Assembly (NCBI GenBank): GCA_016720595.1
Contig: JADKKI010000011.1
Span: forward strand, 186,001 to 250,000
Length of the DNA: 64,000 bases
Direction: 5' to 3'
Origin: Myxococcales bacterium
GTDB taxonomy: Bacteria > Myxococcota_A > Polyangia > Haliangiales > Haliangiaceae
Made by a program: the position numbers and the translations under genes. Positions 21,081 through 32,414 of the stretch are shown here, piece by piece. Positions within the stretch are counted from its first letter, which is position 1, and every line of letters starts with the position of its first letter. Under the pieces are notes generated by a model. It saw only the letters and a list, made by a program, of their open reading frames with translations. It had not been told where the DNA came from and ran no database searches.

Positions 21081-22013
21081 ATGGTCAGCCGTACTCCGCT
21101 CGCCTTCGGGCTCGCCTTCGTGCTCGCTGCGCTGACCGCCACCGCATGCGCACGGCGGCCCGCGCCGGTGGAGCCGAGCGAGCGCGCCCTGTTCCGCGAT
21201 CTCGAGCGGCAGGTCACGGTGACCAGCACCACCGGGTGGCGGATCGATCGGCTCGAGGTCGAAGGCCTGATGAACGCGGCGCTCGATTCCGTGTGCCGGG
21301 TGGAGCCGCTCGATCGACGCGCCCTGGCGACGTGGGTGGATGCGGAGATCCGGAGGCTCGGTGGCCCCGTCGAGGACGCGTGGCGTGCGCGCGGCAAGAA
21401 GCTGTCCGCGGTCGCGGATCTGATCGTGCTCGATCGGATCCAGCGCACGCTGGCGCGCGCCGAGGAGCTCTCGCTCGACTGTCCGTTCTGGATCGAACCC
21501 GAGCATCCGTTCCACGGCCGCCAGACCTCCGAGGGGCGCTGGCTGCTGTCGTTCGGCGGCGGCGGCAAGGCGACCCTCTCGATCCAGGGTGATCAGCAGG
21601 ACCTCAAGGCCGGAGGTGCGGGCCGGTTGCTGCTCGGCAGGATGTTCGCCGAAGGACACGGCCTGTTCGCCGGGGTCGAGATCGGCGCGAGCGCGGCGTT
21701 CCCAAAGAATGCGATGGGCGAGCGCACCTCTCTGCAGATCGGGGCCGATGTCGTGACGCCGATCGTCTACCGGCGCACGCTGACCAACGCGTTCTTCGAG
21801 CTCGAGGGTGGATGGCTCGGCCGTACCAGCGAGCAGGACTGGAGCCACTACGATCACGGCGTGCACCTCGGCTTCACGATCGGCGCGCGCGGCCTGCGCA
21901 CGCGGTTCCTGTTCCCGGGGGCCGGGCTCGGCATCTCGTGGGAGCGCACGTTCCTCGACGGTGCGGATGCCACCACGATCAAGATCGGCGCGCGCGTGAA
22001 CTTCGATCTCGAG

Positions 22014-22019
<6 letters not shown>
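21081..22019 (+). CDS. Barrel-like lipoprotein, function unknown
   Basis: 312 residues with a signal peptide and lipobox (LTATAC). Residues ~30-150 are helical and charged; from ~150 the chain switches to alternating beta-strand sequence with Gly-rich turns ([35 protein letters not shown]) and ends in DLEL, suggesting a small barrel. A candidate -10 TACGCT lies 11 nt before the ATG. It overlaps the end of the convergent LolD-type ATPase gene by 6 bp. No homologous family was recognised. Confidence 0.6.
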
Positions 22020-23940
<1,921 letters not shown>

Positions 23941-23941
23941 C

Positions 23942-25150
23942 TCAGTCCCGCTCCGTGCGCACGCGCGCTCCGACCTCGAGCACGCGGCCATCGGGAATCA
24001 CGAGCTCGTGCGTCTCATCGATCCCCGAGACGATCTCGAGCGAGCCCTCGCCCCGGATCCCGAGCTGCACGTCGTGCCGCGCGATCCGCCCGTTGTCGAC
24101 GGTCAGCACGAATGGCGTCGGGGTCGAGATCCCGCGCACCACCTCACTCGGCACGGTGAGCACGGCCGTCTTCGCGGCCACGGTCAGATCGACCGAGACG
24201 GTCATGTCGGGCTTGAGGTACGCCGGTGGCGCGGGCACCTCGAGGCGCACCTCCACGCTGCCGCGCTGCGGATCGATGGAAGGCGCGATGTAGCTGACGA
24301 CGGCCTCGAACGCCTGCTGCGGATACGCATCGGCGGAGGCGCGCGCCTTCTGCCCGAGCCGGATCCACGACAGGTTCCGCTCGTCCGGCTGCACCACGAG
24401 CTGGACGCTCGCATCGGCGGCCACGACCAGCAGCGTCCGTGCCGGCTGCACCACATCGCCCGGCTCGACCGAGCGCGTGAGCACGGTGCCGCTCTGGAGC
24501 GCGACCAGCCTGGTCTGGGCGAGGCGGACCTTGGCCCCCGAGAGCTGGGCCTGCGCCGTCAGCTGCGCCGTCAGCGCGACCCGGGAGTCTGCGCCCAGCG
24601 GCGCCGACGCGACCTGCTGCGCCTCCGCGGCGGTGCGCTGCGCCTGCGCGATCTCGACGGCACGCCTGGCGTTCTCGAGCTCCACGGCGGGGACCGCCCC
24701 GGTCGCGGCGAGCTTGGTGGTGCGCTCGAGCTCGGTCTGGGTGCGCTCGAGGTTGGTCTGCGTCTGATTTGCCGCCTCGGTCGCCACGATCGCGCCGACG
24801 CGCCGGAGCTGAGCGACCCGCGCCTTGGCCTGGTTGACCGCAGCCTCGGCCTGCGCCACCGCAGCACGCTCGGCGCCGTCATCGAGCTGGACCAGCAGGT
24901 CCCCGGCATTCACGCGCTGGCCCTCGACGGCGCCGACGGCGACCACCATCCCCGCGCTCTGCGCCGCGATCTGCACGCGGGTGGGCACGCGCACGCGTCC
25001 GCTCGAGACGATGTGTTGCTCGAGATCGCGGCGGACCGCAGCGGTCGTGCGCACGAGCACACCGCGCCAGCGCATCAGCAACACGCCGCCCGCTCCGAGG
25101 AGGATCACGAGCGTGATCCAGAACATGGGTCGGCGCAGGAGTCTCGGCAT
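23942..25150 (-). CDS. HlyD/MacA-type periplasmic adaptor protein
   Basis: 402 residues. One N-terminal membrane helix (~9-26), a biotinyl-lipoyl half (IVSSGRVRVPTRVQIAAQ), a long Ala/Gln-rich coiled coil (~95-210; repeats like TQTNLERTQTELERTTKLA), the second lipoyl half (LVALQSGTVLTRSVEPGD) and a beta-barrel/membrane-proximal domain. AGAGGT lies just upstream of ATG 25150. It is first in the operon and would link the FtsX-type permease to an outer-membrane channel not encoded here. The 170 bp upstream contain the direct repeat GCAAAAC at 25257 and 25275 and a 14-bp palindrome at 25297. Confidence 0.93.
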   Translation of the reverse strand: MPRLLRRPMFWITLVILLGAGGVLLMRWRGVLVRTTAAVRRDLEQHIVSSGRVRVPTRVQIAAQSAGMVVAVGAVEGQRVNAGDLLVQLDDGAERAAVAQAEAAVNQAKARVAQLRRVGAIVATEAANQTQTNLERTQTELERTTKLAATGAVPAVELENARRAVEIAQAQRTAAEAQQVASAPLGADSRVALTAQLTAQAQLSGAKVRLAQTRLVALQSGTVLTRSVEPGDVVQPARTLLVVAADASVQLVVQPDERNLSWIRLGQKARASADAYPQQAFEAVVSYIAPSIDPQRGSVEVRLEVPAPPAYLKPDMTVSVDLTVAAKTAVLTVPSEVVRGISTPTPFVLTVDNGRIARHDVQLGIRGEGSLEIVSGIDETHELVIPDGRVLEVGARVRTERD

Positions 25151-25323
25151 GGGACCTCTCGGGGTAGTGCAACCGGCGCTCCAGACCAGCGCGCAGGGAG
25201 CGCCGGGTGGTAGCTCGGATGCACCGCAGCCTATGCGCGACGGCCGAGACGCGCGCGCAAAACTGTCACGAACTGCAAAACGTTCATCGGTTCACCGGCC
25301 GTCGACGGCCACCCAGACGAGTG

Positions 25324-26178
25324 CTAGCCCGGATCGAGGGGACGACCGTCCACGGGAGGCTCCTCGAGGCTGATCGGGCCGAGCACACCGGCGCGGAACT
25401 CGTGCACGAGGAGCTCGGCGGCCTTGTGGAGATCGACGATGCCTCCCTTGCGCAGCCCGCCGCGCCTGCGACCGACCTCGACGAGCAGCGCCTCGGCGCT
25501 CGCCGGCGCGACGCCGAGCTTGTAGCGGGCGACGATCAGCGCGGGGTACCGCGCGAGGAGGTACTCCGCGCCGAACATCCCGATCGTCAGGTAGTCGATC
25601 GCGGTATCCGGAATCGATCCCGCGAACGCCAGCCGGAACGCGCGGGGCTCGTGCTCGATCTTCGGCCACATCAGGCCCGGGCTGTCGGTGATCACCATGC
25701 CGTTGGCGAGGGTCACGGCCTGCTGTTCCTTGGTGACCGCCGGCTTGTCGCCGACCTTGGCCACGGGGCGATTGATCAGCGTGTTGAGCAGCGTGGACTT
25801 GCCGACGTTCGGGACGCCCGCGATCAGCGCGCGCACCGGCTTGTCGGGGCCGCGATGTTGCGCCATGTGGCGGGACAGCTCGGCGATCCGCTTGCGCGTG
25901 ACCTGCGGACGGTCCGTGGTGGCAGCGAACGCCTTCACGCCGGGCTCGCCCTCGAGGTACGTCACCCACGCACGGGTCACCTCGGGATCGGCGAGATCGC
26001 TCTTGGTCAGGACCTTGATCACCGGCTTCTTGCCGCGGATCTCGGCGAGCAGCGGGTTCGAGCTCGCCTTGGGCAGGCGACCGTCGATCACCTCGATCAT
26101 CACGTCCTGCGAGGGCATCAGCGCGGCGAGCTCGCGCCGCGCCTTCGTCATGTGGCCCGGGTACCACTGCAAGGACAT
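25324..26178 (-). CDS. rbgA: RbgA/YlqF-type ribosome-assembly GTPase
   Basis: 284 residues of the circularly permuted GTPase family. The G motifs occur in the order G4 (TKSD), G1 (GVPNVGKST), G3 (DSPG), as expected for YlqF/RbgA. The N-terminus MSLQWYPGHMTKARRELAAL is the family hallmark. In Bacillus, RbgA promotes late 50S assembly; in this phylum the function is inferred. The gene ends with the C-terminal RNA-binding ANTAR-like region. Start ATG 26178; the frame extends upstream without family sequence. Confidence 0.93.
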   Translation of the reverse strand: MSLQWYPGHMTKARRELAALMPSQDVMIEVIDGRLPKASSNPLLAEIRGKKPVIKVLTKSDLADPEVTRAWVTYLEGEPGVKAFAATTDRPQVTRKRIAELSRHMAQHRGPDKPVRALIAGVPNVGKSTLLNTLINRPVAKVGDKPAVTKEQQAVTLANGMVITDSPGLMWPKIEHEPRAFRLAFAGSIPDTAIDYLTIGMFGAEYLLARYPALIVARYKLGVAPASAEALLVEVGRRRGGLRKGGIVDLHKAAELLVHEFRAGVLGPISLEEPPVDGRPLDPG

Positions 26179-26206
26179 CGCGGCCTGTATGACACGGTTC
26201 GCGCGT

Positions 26207-27709
26207 CTACAGGGACCACATCGCCCGCGTCGCACCACCCGGATCGTCGACGACCGTGCAGGCGCGATCGAGGATCATCGTGGCGCGCCGGGGGAGGTCG
26301 TAGGCAGGCCACGCGGGCAGCCCTGCCCCGTTCGGATCGCCGGACTTGATGAACGCCGCCCAGGTCGCATGGAGCTGGGTGGCCAGGGGCTGTGCTGGGC
26401 CCACATCCTCGGCGAGCAGGACCTGCGCCAGCGGCAGATCGAGCCGGTTCCACACGAACGGGAGCTCGAGCGCGTGCGCAGCGCCGAGCCGGTTGCCGAA
26501 CGCGGGCGAGGCCCAGTCGAAGCGATACATGAACACTCCGCGCTGGTGCGCTGACCGCGCCTCCGCGAGCCGGATCAACGGGATCCGGAACGCGACGTCA
26601 CCGATCAGCTCGATCCAGGCCTGGGCGTCGGTCCGGCCAGGTCGCTCCTCGCGATACAGGGCGAACATCCGCTCGATCGTTGCCTCTCCGAGATGATCGC
26701 GGAGCACCGGCTTGAACGGCGTGACCGTGCGCTCGCCCATGAACAGCTCGAACAACGTCCACTCGTCGCGGTTGCTGCCGAGCAGCAGCGGGATCTCCGC
26801 GGTCGTCGCCTCGCGCATCACGTCGAGCGGGGACCGGGGGATCGTGACACCGTCGATGTACGGCGAAAACGCGATGAGCCCGCCTTCGCGGCCCATGCGC
26901 GCCTGCACCTCGAGCAGCCGATCGACCGGCACCTCGGCGAGCTGCGCCACGGTCGCTCCGAGCTCGGCGAGGACACCGCGCGCGGCTCTCGTCGCATCGT
27001 CGCGGCTCGGAGGTGAGAGCCCGGCGGCGCCACTCTGGAGGATCGCGCGGTGAAACAGGCCGCGAGCCGCAGGCATCGCGAGCAACATCCCGATCGAGAC
27101 CGCGCCCGCGGACTCGCCCATGATCGTGACCTGCCCGGGATCGCCGCCGAACGCTTCGATGTTGTCGCGGACCCAGGTGAGCGCGGCGATCTGATCGAGG
27201 AGCGCGTAGTTGCCCTCCTCGTGGCCCGGCGCGAGGTCGCCGAGGTAGAGGAGCCCGAGCAGCCCGAGCCGATAGTTGAGCGTCACCACCACGAGATCGT
27301 GGCGGGAGGCGAACGAGGTGCCGTGATAGAGCGGCGTGGATCCCGAGCCCATGATGAACGCGCCGCCGTGGATCCACACCACCACCGGGCGACGCTCGCC
27401 ATCGGCACCCGGGGAGAACACGTTGAGGGTGAGGCAGTCCTCTCCCGACGCGATCTTCTCGGTCACGCCGCTCATCATCGCGATCGCCGGATCGCGCGAT
27501 TGGACCGCGACCGCACCGAACCGGGTGGCATCTCGCTCGCCCGTCCACGGCCGCGGAGGACGCGGCGGAGCGAACCGCAGCTCACCGACGGGCGGCTCGG
27601 CATACGGGATGCCCTTCCAGATCGAGACCGGGGGTAGCGCGGGATCGGGGCCCGGCCGGAGCTCGCCACGAACGGTCCCTGCACGTGTCTCGACGACGAG
27701 CCTGGTCAC
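26207..27709 (-). CDS. Type-B carboxylesterase
   Basis: About 500 residues of the alpha/beta-hydrolase type-B carboxylesterase/lipase family. Oxyanion-hole motif VVVWIHGGAF, nucleophile elbow GESAGA, acidic residue in LLGSNRDEWTLFE and His in GAAHALELPFVW complete the triad; EDCLTLNVF is the other signature. No signal peptide is evident, so it is probably cytoplasmic. It would hydrolyse carboxylic esters; the natural substrate is unknown. GTG 27709 is chosen because family homology starts right after it (VTRLVVETRAGTVRG); there is no good ribosome site. Confidence 0.92.
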   Translation of the reverse strand: MTRLVVETRAGTVRGELRPGPDPALPPVSIWKGIPYAEPPVGELRFAPPRPPRPWTGERDATRFGAVAVQSRDPAIAMMSGVTEKIASGEDCLTLNVFSPGADGERRPVVVWIHGGAFIMGSGSTPLYHGTSFASRHDLVVVTLNYRLGLLGLLYLGDLAPGHEEGNYALLDQIAALTWVRDNIEAFGGDPGQVTIMGESAGAVSIGMLLAMPAARGLFHRAILQSGAAGLSPPSRDDATRAARGVLAELGATVAQLAEVPVDRLLEVQARMGREGGLIAFSPYIDGVTIPRSPLDVMREATTAEIPLLLGSNRDEWTLFELFMGERTVTPFKPVLRDHLGEATIERMFALYREERPGRTDAQAWIELIGDVAFRIPLIRLAEARSAHQRGVFMYRFDWASPAFGNRLGAAHALELPFVWNRLDLPLAQVLLAEDVGPAQPLATQLHATWAAFIKSGDPNGAGLPAWPAYDLPRRATMILDRACTVVDDPGGATRAMWSL

Positions 27710-27772
27710 GTGGGCATCGTACACGATCGAGTCTCGTGCCCCGGCGCCGGCGCTTCGCGTACGATGGTGGAC

Positions 27773-28645
27773 ATGCTGGACCAGTGGCACCGATGGCTCT
27801 CGCTCCTCGTCGCGAGCGCAGCGTGTGGCTCGTCCTCACCCGCGGCGATCGACGGCGCGCTCGGCGATGACGCCGCCGCGATCGACGCTGCCATCGATGC
27901 GCCACGTGGCCTCGTGTGCGGTGGCCAGCCTCTGTGCGAGACGTTCGACACGCTCGCGACCGGGGCCCTCGCGAACAACGCGACGATCGGCGGGTTCCGT
28001 GCGGACGTGCAACCCGGCGGCACCCTCGCGATCGACACCACGCGCGCGTACAGCGGCACGCACTCGCTCAAGGCGCACATCGACGGCGGCGGCGGTGGCG
28101 GTGGACGTCTGTGGGCGAGCGGTGGAGCGCTGTTCGCTCCGACCCGCCGGCACCTCTACGGCCGGTTCATGATGTGGAACGCCAACGACGCGAGCAGCAT
28201 CCACTGGACGTTGTTCGGTGCCTCCGGCGTGGTACCCGCTGGATCACCTTCGGCGGGTCACACCACCACGTATCTGTTCTCGGCAGCCGACGACAAGAAG
28301 TTCATGGCGGTGTTCTACGACAACCAGACGCAGCAGGACTGCTGGAACCACGCCACGGAACCTGTCCCCGTGGCCACCGCCACCGATCACTGGACCTGCG
28401 TCGCGTTCGAGGCGGACGCCGATGCGATCCACTACCGGATGAGCCTCGATGGGCGCGCGATCTCGAGCTTCTCCGTCGACACCACGGGCCAGGGCTGCCT
28501 CAACGCTGCCGGGACCACGCCATGGTACGGGCCCGCGTTCAGCCAGTTCTATCTCGGTGCGATGAGCTTCCACCCGATGAGCGGGCCGCTCGATGTGTGG
28601 TTCGACGATCTCGTCGTCGATACCGTGCCCGTCAGCTGCCCGTAG
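27773..28645 (+). CDS. Lipoprotein with lectin/polysaccharide-binding-like fold
   Basis: About 290 residues: signal and lipobox (LSLLVASAAC), an Asp/Ala-rich linker (~40 residues), then a beta-rich domain with RHLYGRFMMWNANDASS and a C-terminal DVWFDDLVVD, the pattern of concanavalin-A-like jelly rolls related to Cip1/polysaccharide-lyase-like proteins. Carbohydrate binding is inferred. TACGAT at 27760-27765 lies 7 nt before ATG 27773, favouring that start over ATG 27764. It overlaps the end of the convergent PfkB gene by 14 bp. Confidence 0.65.
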   Translation: MLDQWHRWLSLLVASAACGSSSPAAIDGALGDDAAAIDAAIDAPRGLVCGGQPLCETFDTLATGALANNATIGGFRADVQPGGTLAIDTTRAYSGTHSLKAHIDGGGGGGGRLWASGGALFAPTRRHLYGRFMMWNANDASSIHWTLFGASGVVPAGSPSAGHTTTYLFSAADDKKFMAVFYDNQTQQDCWNHATEPVPVATATDHWTCVAFEADADAIHYRMSLDGRAISSFSVDTTGQGCLNAAGTTPWYGPAFSQFYLGAMSFHPMSGPLDVWFDDLVVDTVPVSCP

Positions 28646-29474
28646 CAGCGGGCGGGGCGAGCATGCGCTGGCCATCCTGCGGGACCAGGCCACCGAGCAC
28701 CGCCGCGCCATACGCCGCCGCGTGCGTGGCCGCGGCGAGCGGCGGCTCACCGAGCGCGAGGAAGTACACGAGCGCACCGGCGAAGCTATCGCCCGCGCCG
28801 TACGACCCGAGGATCGGCTGCGGTGGTCGGGTCGGCGCCCAGCGCACGACGCCTGCGGCCGTCTCCACTTGCCCGCCCCGCGCACCATCGGTCAGGACCA
28901 GCGCAGCAGGCGGCACCGGGTAGTCGGAGAGCGTGGATCGCTCGCGCGGATCGACGAGGCTCCCGACGACCACATCGGCGCGCACGTCCGACGCGGTCAA
29001 CGCCGCCCGCCGGCGCGCTGTCACCACCAGGAGACGAGCCGCCCGCGCCGCGTGTAGTGCCTCCGGATCCTGCGCCGTGAAGTACGCCGCGTCGCATCCG
29101 GCGAGCAGCTCCCACGGCAGCGCGTCGCTCCGGCGCGGATGCAGCGGCTCGCCCACCACCACGATCGTGCGCTGGCCATCGGGCGTCACCATCACCACGT
29201 CGCGGGTGTGCGGCTCGGCGCGCTCCGCCGCGAACACACGGCCGTGCGTTCGCTCGAGCTCGGCACGTACGAAGCTGCCGGCATCGTCCGCGCCGATCGC
29301 GGTGAACAGCAGCACCTCGGCAGGGCTGCGCACCAGCTGCGTGAAGGTCGCCCCGCCACCGCCGCCGACGAAGCTGCGCGGACCCGCGAGGTGTGCGATC
29401 CCGCCGGGCCCCGGTAGCTCGGGCACGGCGCCGATCGTGACGTGCTCTGCGTGACCGACGACGGCGAGGCGCAT
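28632..29474 (-). CDS. PfkB/ribokinase-family carbohydrate kinase
   Basis: 280 residues. N-terminal GHAEHVTIG with a Gly-rich FVGGGGGATFTQL; the C-terminal PfkB signature GAGDSFAGAL holds the catalytic Asp. It phosphorylates a sugar or nucleoside; specificity cannot be read from sequence. The ATG at 29474 overlaps the ATG of a short divergent fragment. Nearby amylase and lectin-like lipoprotein genes hint at a loose carbohydrate neighbourhood. Confidence 0.9.
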   Translation of the reverse strand: MRLAVVGHAEHVTIGAVPELPGPGGIAHLAGPRSFVGGGGGATFTQLVRSPAEVLLFTAIGADDAGSFVRAELERTHGRVFAAERAEPHTRDVVMVTPDGQRTIVVVGEPLHPRRSDALPWELLAGCDAAYFTAQDPEALHAARAARLLVVTARRRAALTASDVRADVVVGSLVDPRERSTLSDYPVPPAALVLTDGARGGQVETAAGVVRWAPTRPPQPILGSYGAGDSFAGALVYFLALGEPPLAAATHAAAYGAAVLGGLVPQDGQRMLAPPAATGS

Positions 29475-29667
29475 GGGGAGAGTCTACGCACGATCTCCGC
29501 TCGAGTTCCCGCGGCCGAAGAGCGGCGAGGTCACCGTCCGCTATCCACTCACGCTGCGGCCCGCGATGCCGGCAGCCGCGAAGCCCGCACCCGCGAAGCC
29601 TGCGCCCGCGAAGCCCGCACCCGCGAAGCCCGCCCCCGAGACGCCGGCTCCGGCGCCGAGCAAGTGA
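29455..29667 (+). pseudogene. Fragment resembling a secreted/TonB-like C-terminus with KPAPA tail
   Basis: The open frame after TGA 29452 encodes EFPRPKSGEVTVRYPLTL, a sequence that looks like the end of a TonB/AgmX-type domain, followed by a PAKPA-repeat tail and stop at 29667. The only ATG (29473) overlaps the PfkB start on the other strand. It has no upstream domain, so it is either a 3' remnant or a very short gene. The identity is tentative. Confidence 0.35.
29578..29637 (+). repeat. 15-bp tandem repeat encoding AKPAP
   Basis: Four tandem copies of GCGAAGCCCGCACCC (with small third-position changes) encode AKPAP units, the typical proline-rich spacer found in cell-envelope spanning proteins. 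Confidence 0.8.
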
Positions 29668-29810
29668 CCCGCGCGCGGTCCCGAGCCCCCACCCGTTGCG
29701 ATTGGCAACGCAGGTGCCTGGCGCGGCTCCTCGACGCGCGCGCAACCGCCTGATCTCACGGGGCTTGCCGGCCACCGGCTTGTGCACGTGTCGTGCTTCT
29801 ACCCCACCGC

Positions 29811-31742
29811 GTGAACCGATCTCTGGCTGCCCTCACCGCGCTCGGGTTCTCGCTCGCCGGTTGCCCGGGATCGCAGTCCATCGACCTCTGCGACGACCCG
29901 GCCACGTGCGGCGAGACCTGCGCCACGACGGGCGACTGCCCGCAGCCGACCGACACCTGCACTCCCGACCGCGCCGTCGGTGACTTCGCGATCTGCACGC
30001 GGACCACGAACGATTCGTATCTCGTGGTCGCCGCGTACACCGGAGCCGGCACGCTGGATCTCGCGACAAGTGATGTGCGGCTCAACGGCGCGCCGTTCGA
30101 TGCGGCGAGCGCGTTCGATGCCGCGACGCAGACGTTCACGATCCACACCACGAGCGTCCAGCCATCGAAGTACAGTCTCCTGTTTCGCATGCGCGATGCC
30201 GCCGGCGCGGATCTCCGGCCGCTGTTCGTGCCGATGTGGGTCGGCGCTGGAGCCAACTACGCCGGCTTCACCTGGAACGACGCGATCCTCTACCAGATCT
30301 TCACGGACCGGTTCTTCGACGGCGACGCGTCGAACAACCTCAACAACTCCGTCGGAGATCTCGCGCGCGTGACCGACCGCCGCAGCCAGTGGCAGGGCGG
30401 CGACTTCGCGGGCATCACCAAGAAGCTCCGCGAGGGCTACTTCGAGGCGATGGGCGTCAACACCCTGTGGATCAGCTCCCCGATCCTCAACTCGCACAAC
30501 TCGCAGCCTTCGGTCTCTCTCGCCGAGACCACGCGGTTCGGCAGCTACCACGCGTACCACCCTCGCGCGACGGGCTACACGCACCTGGACCACCTCGGCC
30601 TCGCCACACCGATCGAGCCCGCGTTCGGCACGGCGGCCGAGCTGCACGAGCTGATCAACGAGGCCCACAGCCGCGGGATCCGGATCATTCCGGACTTCGT
30701 CGCGAACCACGTGCATCGCGAGGCGGCGCTGTTCGCGCAGCACCCCGAGTGGTTCTTCCCGTACAACGCCTGCGACAACCGGTGGGATGTGGCACGGCTC
30801 GGGTGCTGGTTCACCACCGACATGCCCGATCTCGACTACGGCGGCCATCCCGAGGCGGTGGCGAAGGTCGTGGATCACGCGCTGTGGATGATCGAGGAGT
30901 TCAACTTCGATGGCTTCCGCGCCGATGCGCTCAAGCACATGGACGATGCGTTCGTGCGCGCCCTCAAGCGGGCGGTGGTCGACGAGATCGAGACCACCGT
31001 GCACGATCACGATCAGTCGATCGAGCCCACCGTGTTCTACATGGTCGGCGAATCTCTCGGCGGCTGGGCGCGCTATCACGTCCGCAAGGACATGGTGCAG
31101 GGCCAGGTCGACGAGGAGTACTACAACAAGACGAAGGCTGCGCTCCTCACGTTCGACATCAGCGTGCGCCAGCTCGCCGACTTCGCGATCCCGAACGACA
31201 CCGCCTACCTCACACCGCGCGACAACAACGGCGGCCAGGGCGGATACCCGGGCGCGATCATGGGCAACTTCTTCGGCAACCACGATCAGGTGCGCGCCCT
31301 CACCGAGGCGATCCAGCGCGGCGGCGGCCCCGAGCGCCTGCGGCTGGCGCAGACCTTCCTCATGACCTCGCCGAAGAACATCCCGATGCTCTACCAGGGC
31401 GATGACATCGGCACCGAGGGCTCGACCGATCCGGACAACCGCAAGATGCAGCGGTTCACCGGCCTCACCGCCGCCGAGCAGAAGTCCCTCTCGAACCTCC
31501 AGAAGGCCGGCACGCTGCGAGCGCAGCATGTGGCCCTCCGCCGCGGCACGCGTAGCAACGTCGTGGTCGAGGACTACTTCTGGGTCTACAAGGTCACGTT
31601 CGAGGCCGACGAGGTCTACGTCGCGATCAACCGGGACAACACCAAGAGCTGGTCACCGCCGGCCGGGTTCGTCGACGGGCTCGGCAACTGTGCGGGCGGC
31701 TCGGTGCCGATCCTCACGGCCTGCATCTTCGTGCGCCCGTAG
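29811..31742 (+). CDS. GH13 alpha-amylase-family lipoprotein
   Basis: About 643 residues. Lipoprotein signal (MNRSLAALTALGFSLAGC), a Cys-rich linker, a beta-sandwich N-terminal domain (~60-150), then a catalytic (beta/alpha)8 barrel. The four GH13 regions are visible: DFVANH, FDGFRADALKHM with the nucleophile Asp, VGESL with the acid/base Glu, and FFGNHDQVR with the third Asp. It hydrolyses or transfers alpha-glucans outside the cytoplasm, on the cell surface if lipidated. GTG 29811 gives the clean signal peptide; GTG 29793 is in frame as well. No ribosome site is obvious. Confidence 0.93.
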   Translation: MNRSLAALTALGFSLAGCPGSQSIDLCDDPATCGETCATTGDCPQPTDTCTPDRAVGDFAICTRTTNDSYLVVAAYTGAGTLDLATSDVRLNGAPFDAASAFDAATQTFTIHTTSVQPSKYSLLFRMRDAAGADLRPLFVPMWVGAGANYAGFTWNDAILYQIFTDRFFDGDASNNLNNSVGDLARVTDRRSQWQGGDFAGITKKLREGYFEAMGVNTLWISSPILNSHNSQPSVSLAETTRFGSYHAYHPRATGYTHLDHLGLATPIEPAFGTAAELHELINEAHSRGIRIIPDFVANHVHREAALFAQHPEWFFPYNACDNRWDVARLGCWFTTDMPDLDYGGHPEAVAKVVDHALWMIEEFNFDGFRADALKHMDDAFVRALKRAVVDEIETTVHDHDQSIEPTVFYMVGESLGGWARYHVRKDMVQGQVDEEYYNKTKAALLTFDISVRQLADFAIPNDTAYLTPRDNNGGQGGYPGAIMGNFFGNHDQVRALTEAIQRGGGPERLRLAQTFLMTSPKNIPMLYQGDDIGTEGSTDPDNRKMQRFTGLTAAEQKSLSNLQKAGTLRAQHVALRRGTRSNVVVEDYFWVYKVTFEADEVYVAINRDNTKSWSPPAGFVDGLGNCAGGSVPILTACIFVRP

Positions 31743-31749
31743 CGAGCAC

Positions 31750-32399
31750 TAGTCAAACAGCGCACCGAGCTCGCGCGGCGTGTGCACCAGATAGTCCGGC
31801 GCCGCAGCCTCGGAGCACGGCGAGCGAGCGTAGGCCCCAGCTCACGGCGATGCCCGGCACCGCCGCGGCGCGTGCCGTGGCGATGTCGACCTCGGAGTCT
31901 CCACCATCACGCACGCGCGCGGATCGATCGCGAGCTCCGCGACCACGTCGAGCAGAGCCGCCGGATCGGGCTTGTGGGGCTTGCCGGCACGCTGCCCGGC
32001 GATCACCGCGAACGGCCAGCGGCCGAGCAGCGCGCCGGCGACCGCCACCGTCAACTCGTGTGGCTTGTTCGAGAGCACGGCGAGCGTGCGGCCGGTGGCG
32101 AGCCGATCGAGGACGTCCGCGAGGCCATCATAGAGCCGCGTCTGCACCACCGGCCGCGCTCGGTAGTGCGCACGAAACGCCGCCAGCGCCTCCACCGCGA
32201 CCACCGGGTCCGCGATCGCGCGACGCACGAGCTGCTCGGCGCCGTGGCCGACCCACGCTCCGATCTCGGCGCGCGAGTGGGCCGGGAGGCCGCGCTCGGC
32301 GAGGGTCGCATTGAGGTGCAGGACGATGTCGTCGAGGCTATCGACGAGGGTTCCATCGAGATCGAAGATGATCGCGCGCGCGTCGCGCAGGGGCGCCAT
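31750..32399 (-). CDS. HAD-family phosphatase (Gph-like), two frameshifts
   Basis: A phosphoglycolate-phosphatase-like HAD hydrolase. Motif I FDLDGTLVDS, motif II VLSNKP, and motif III Lys in AGKPHKPDP are in one frame from ATG 32399. Near 31896 one base is missing (GTGGAGACTCC), after which motif IV reads DSEVDIATARAAAVPG in the next frame; near 31807 a second shift restores the expected tail PDYLVHTPRELGALFD and stop at 31750. Both shifts are small and leave recognisable sequence, so I suspect sequence error. It would dephosphorylate a small metabolite such as 2-phosphoglycolate. Confidence 0.85.
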
Positions 32400-32414
32400 A
32401 CCGAGCAGTGTCGC

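Noticed and set aside
25297..25310. Perfect palindrome GGCCGTCGACGGCC as a terminator or operator
   Set aside because: No loop or T-run and far from a promoter element; GC-rich palindromes occur by chance. Left as context only.
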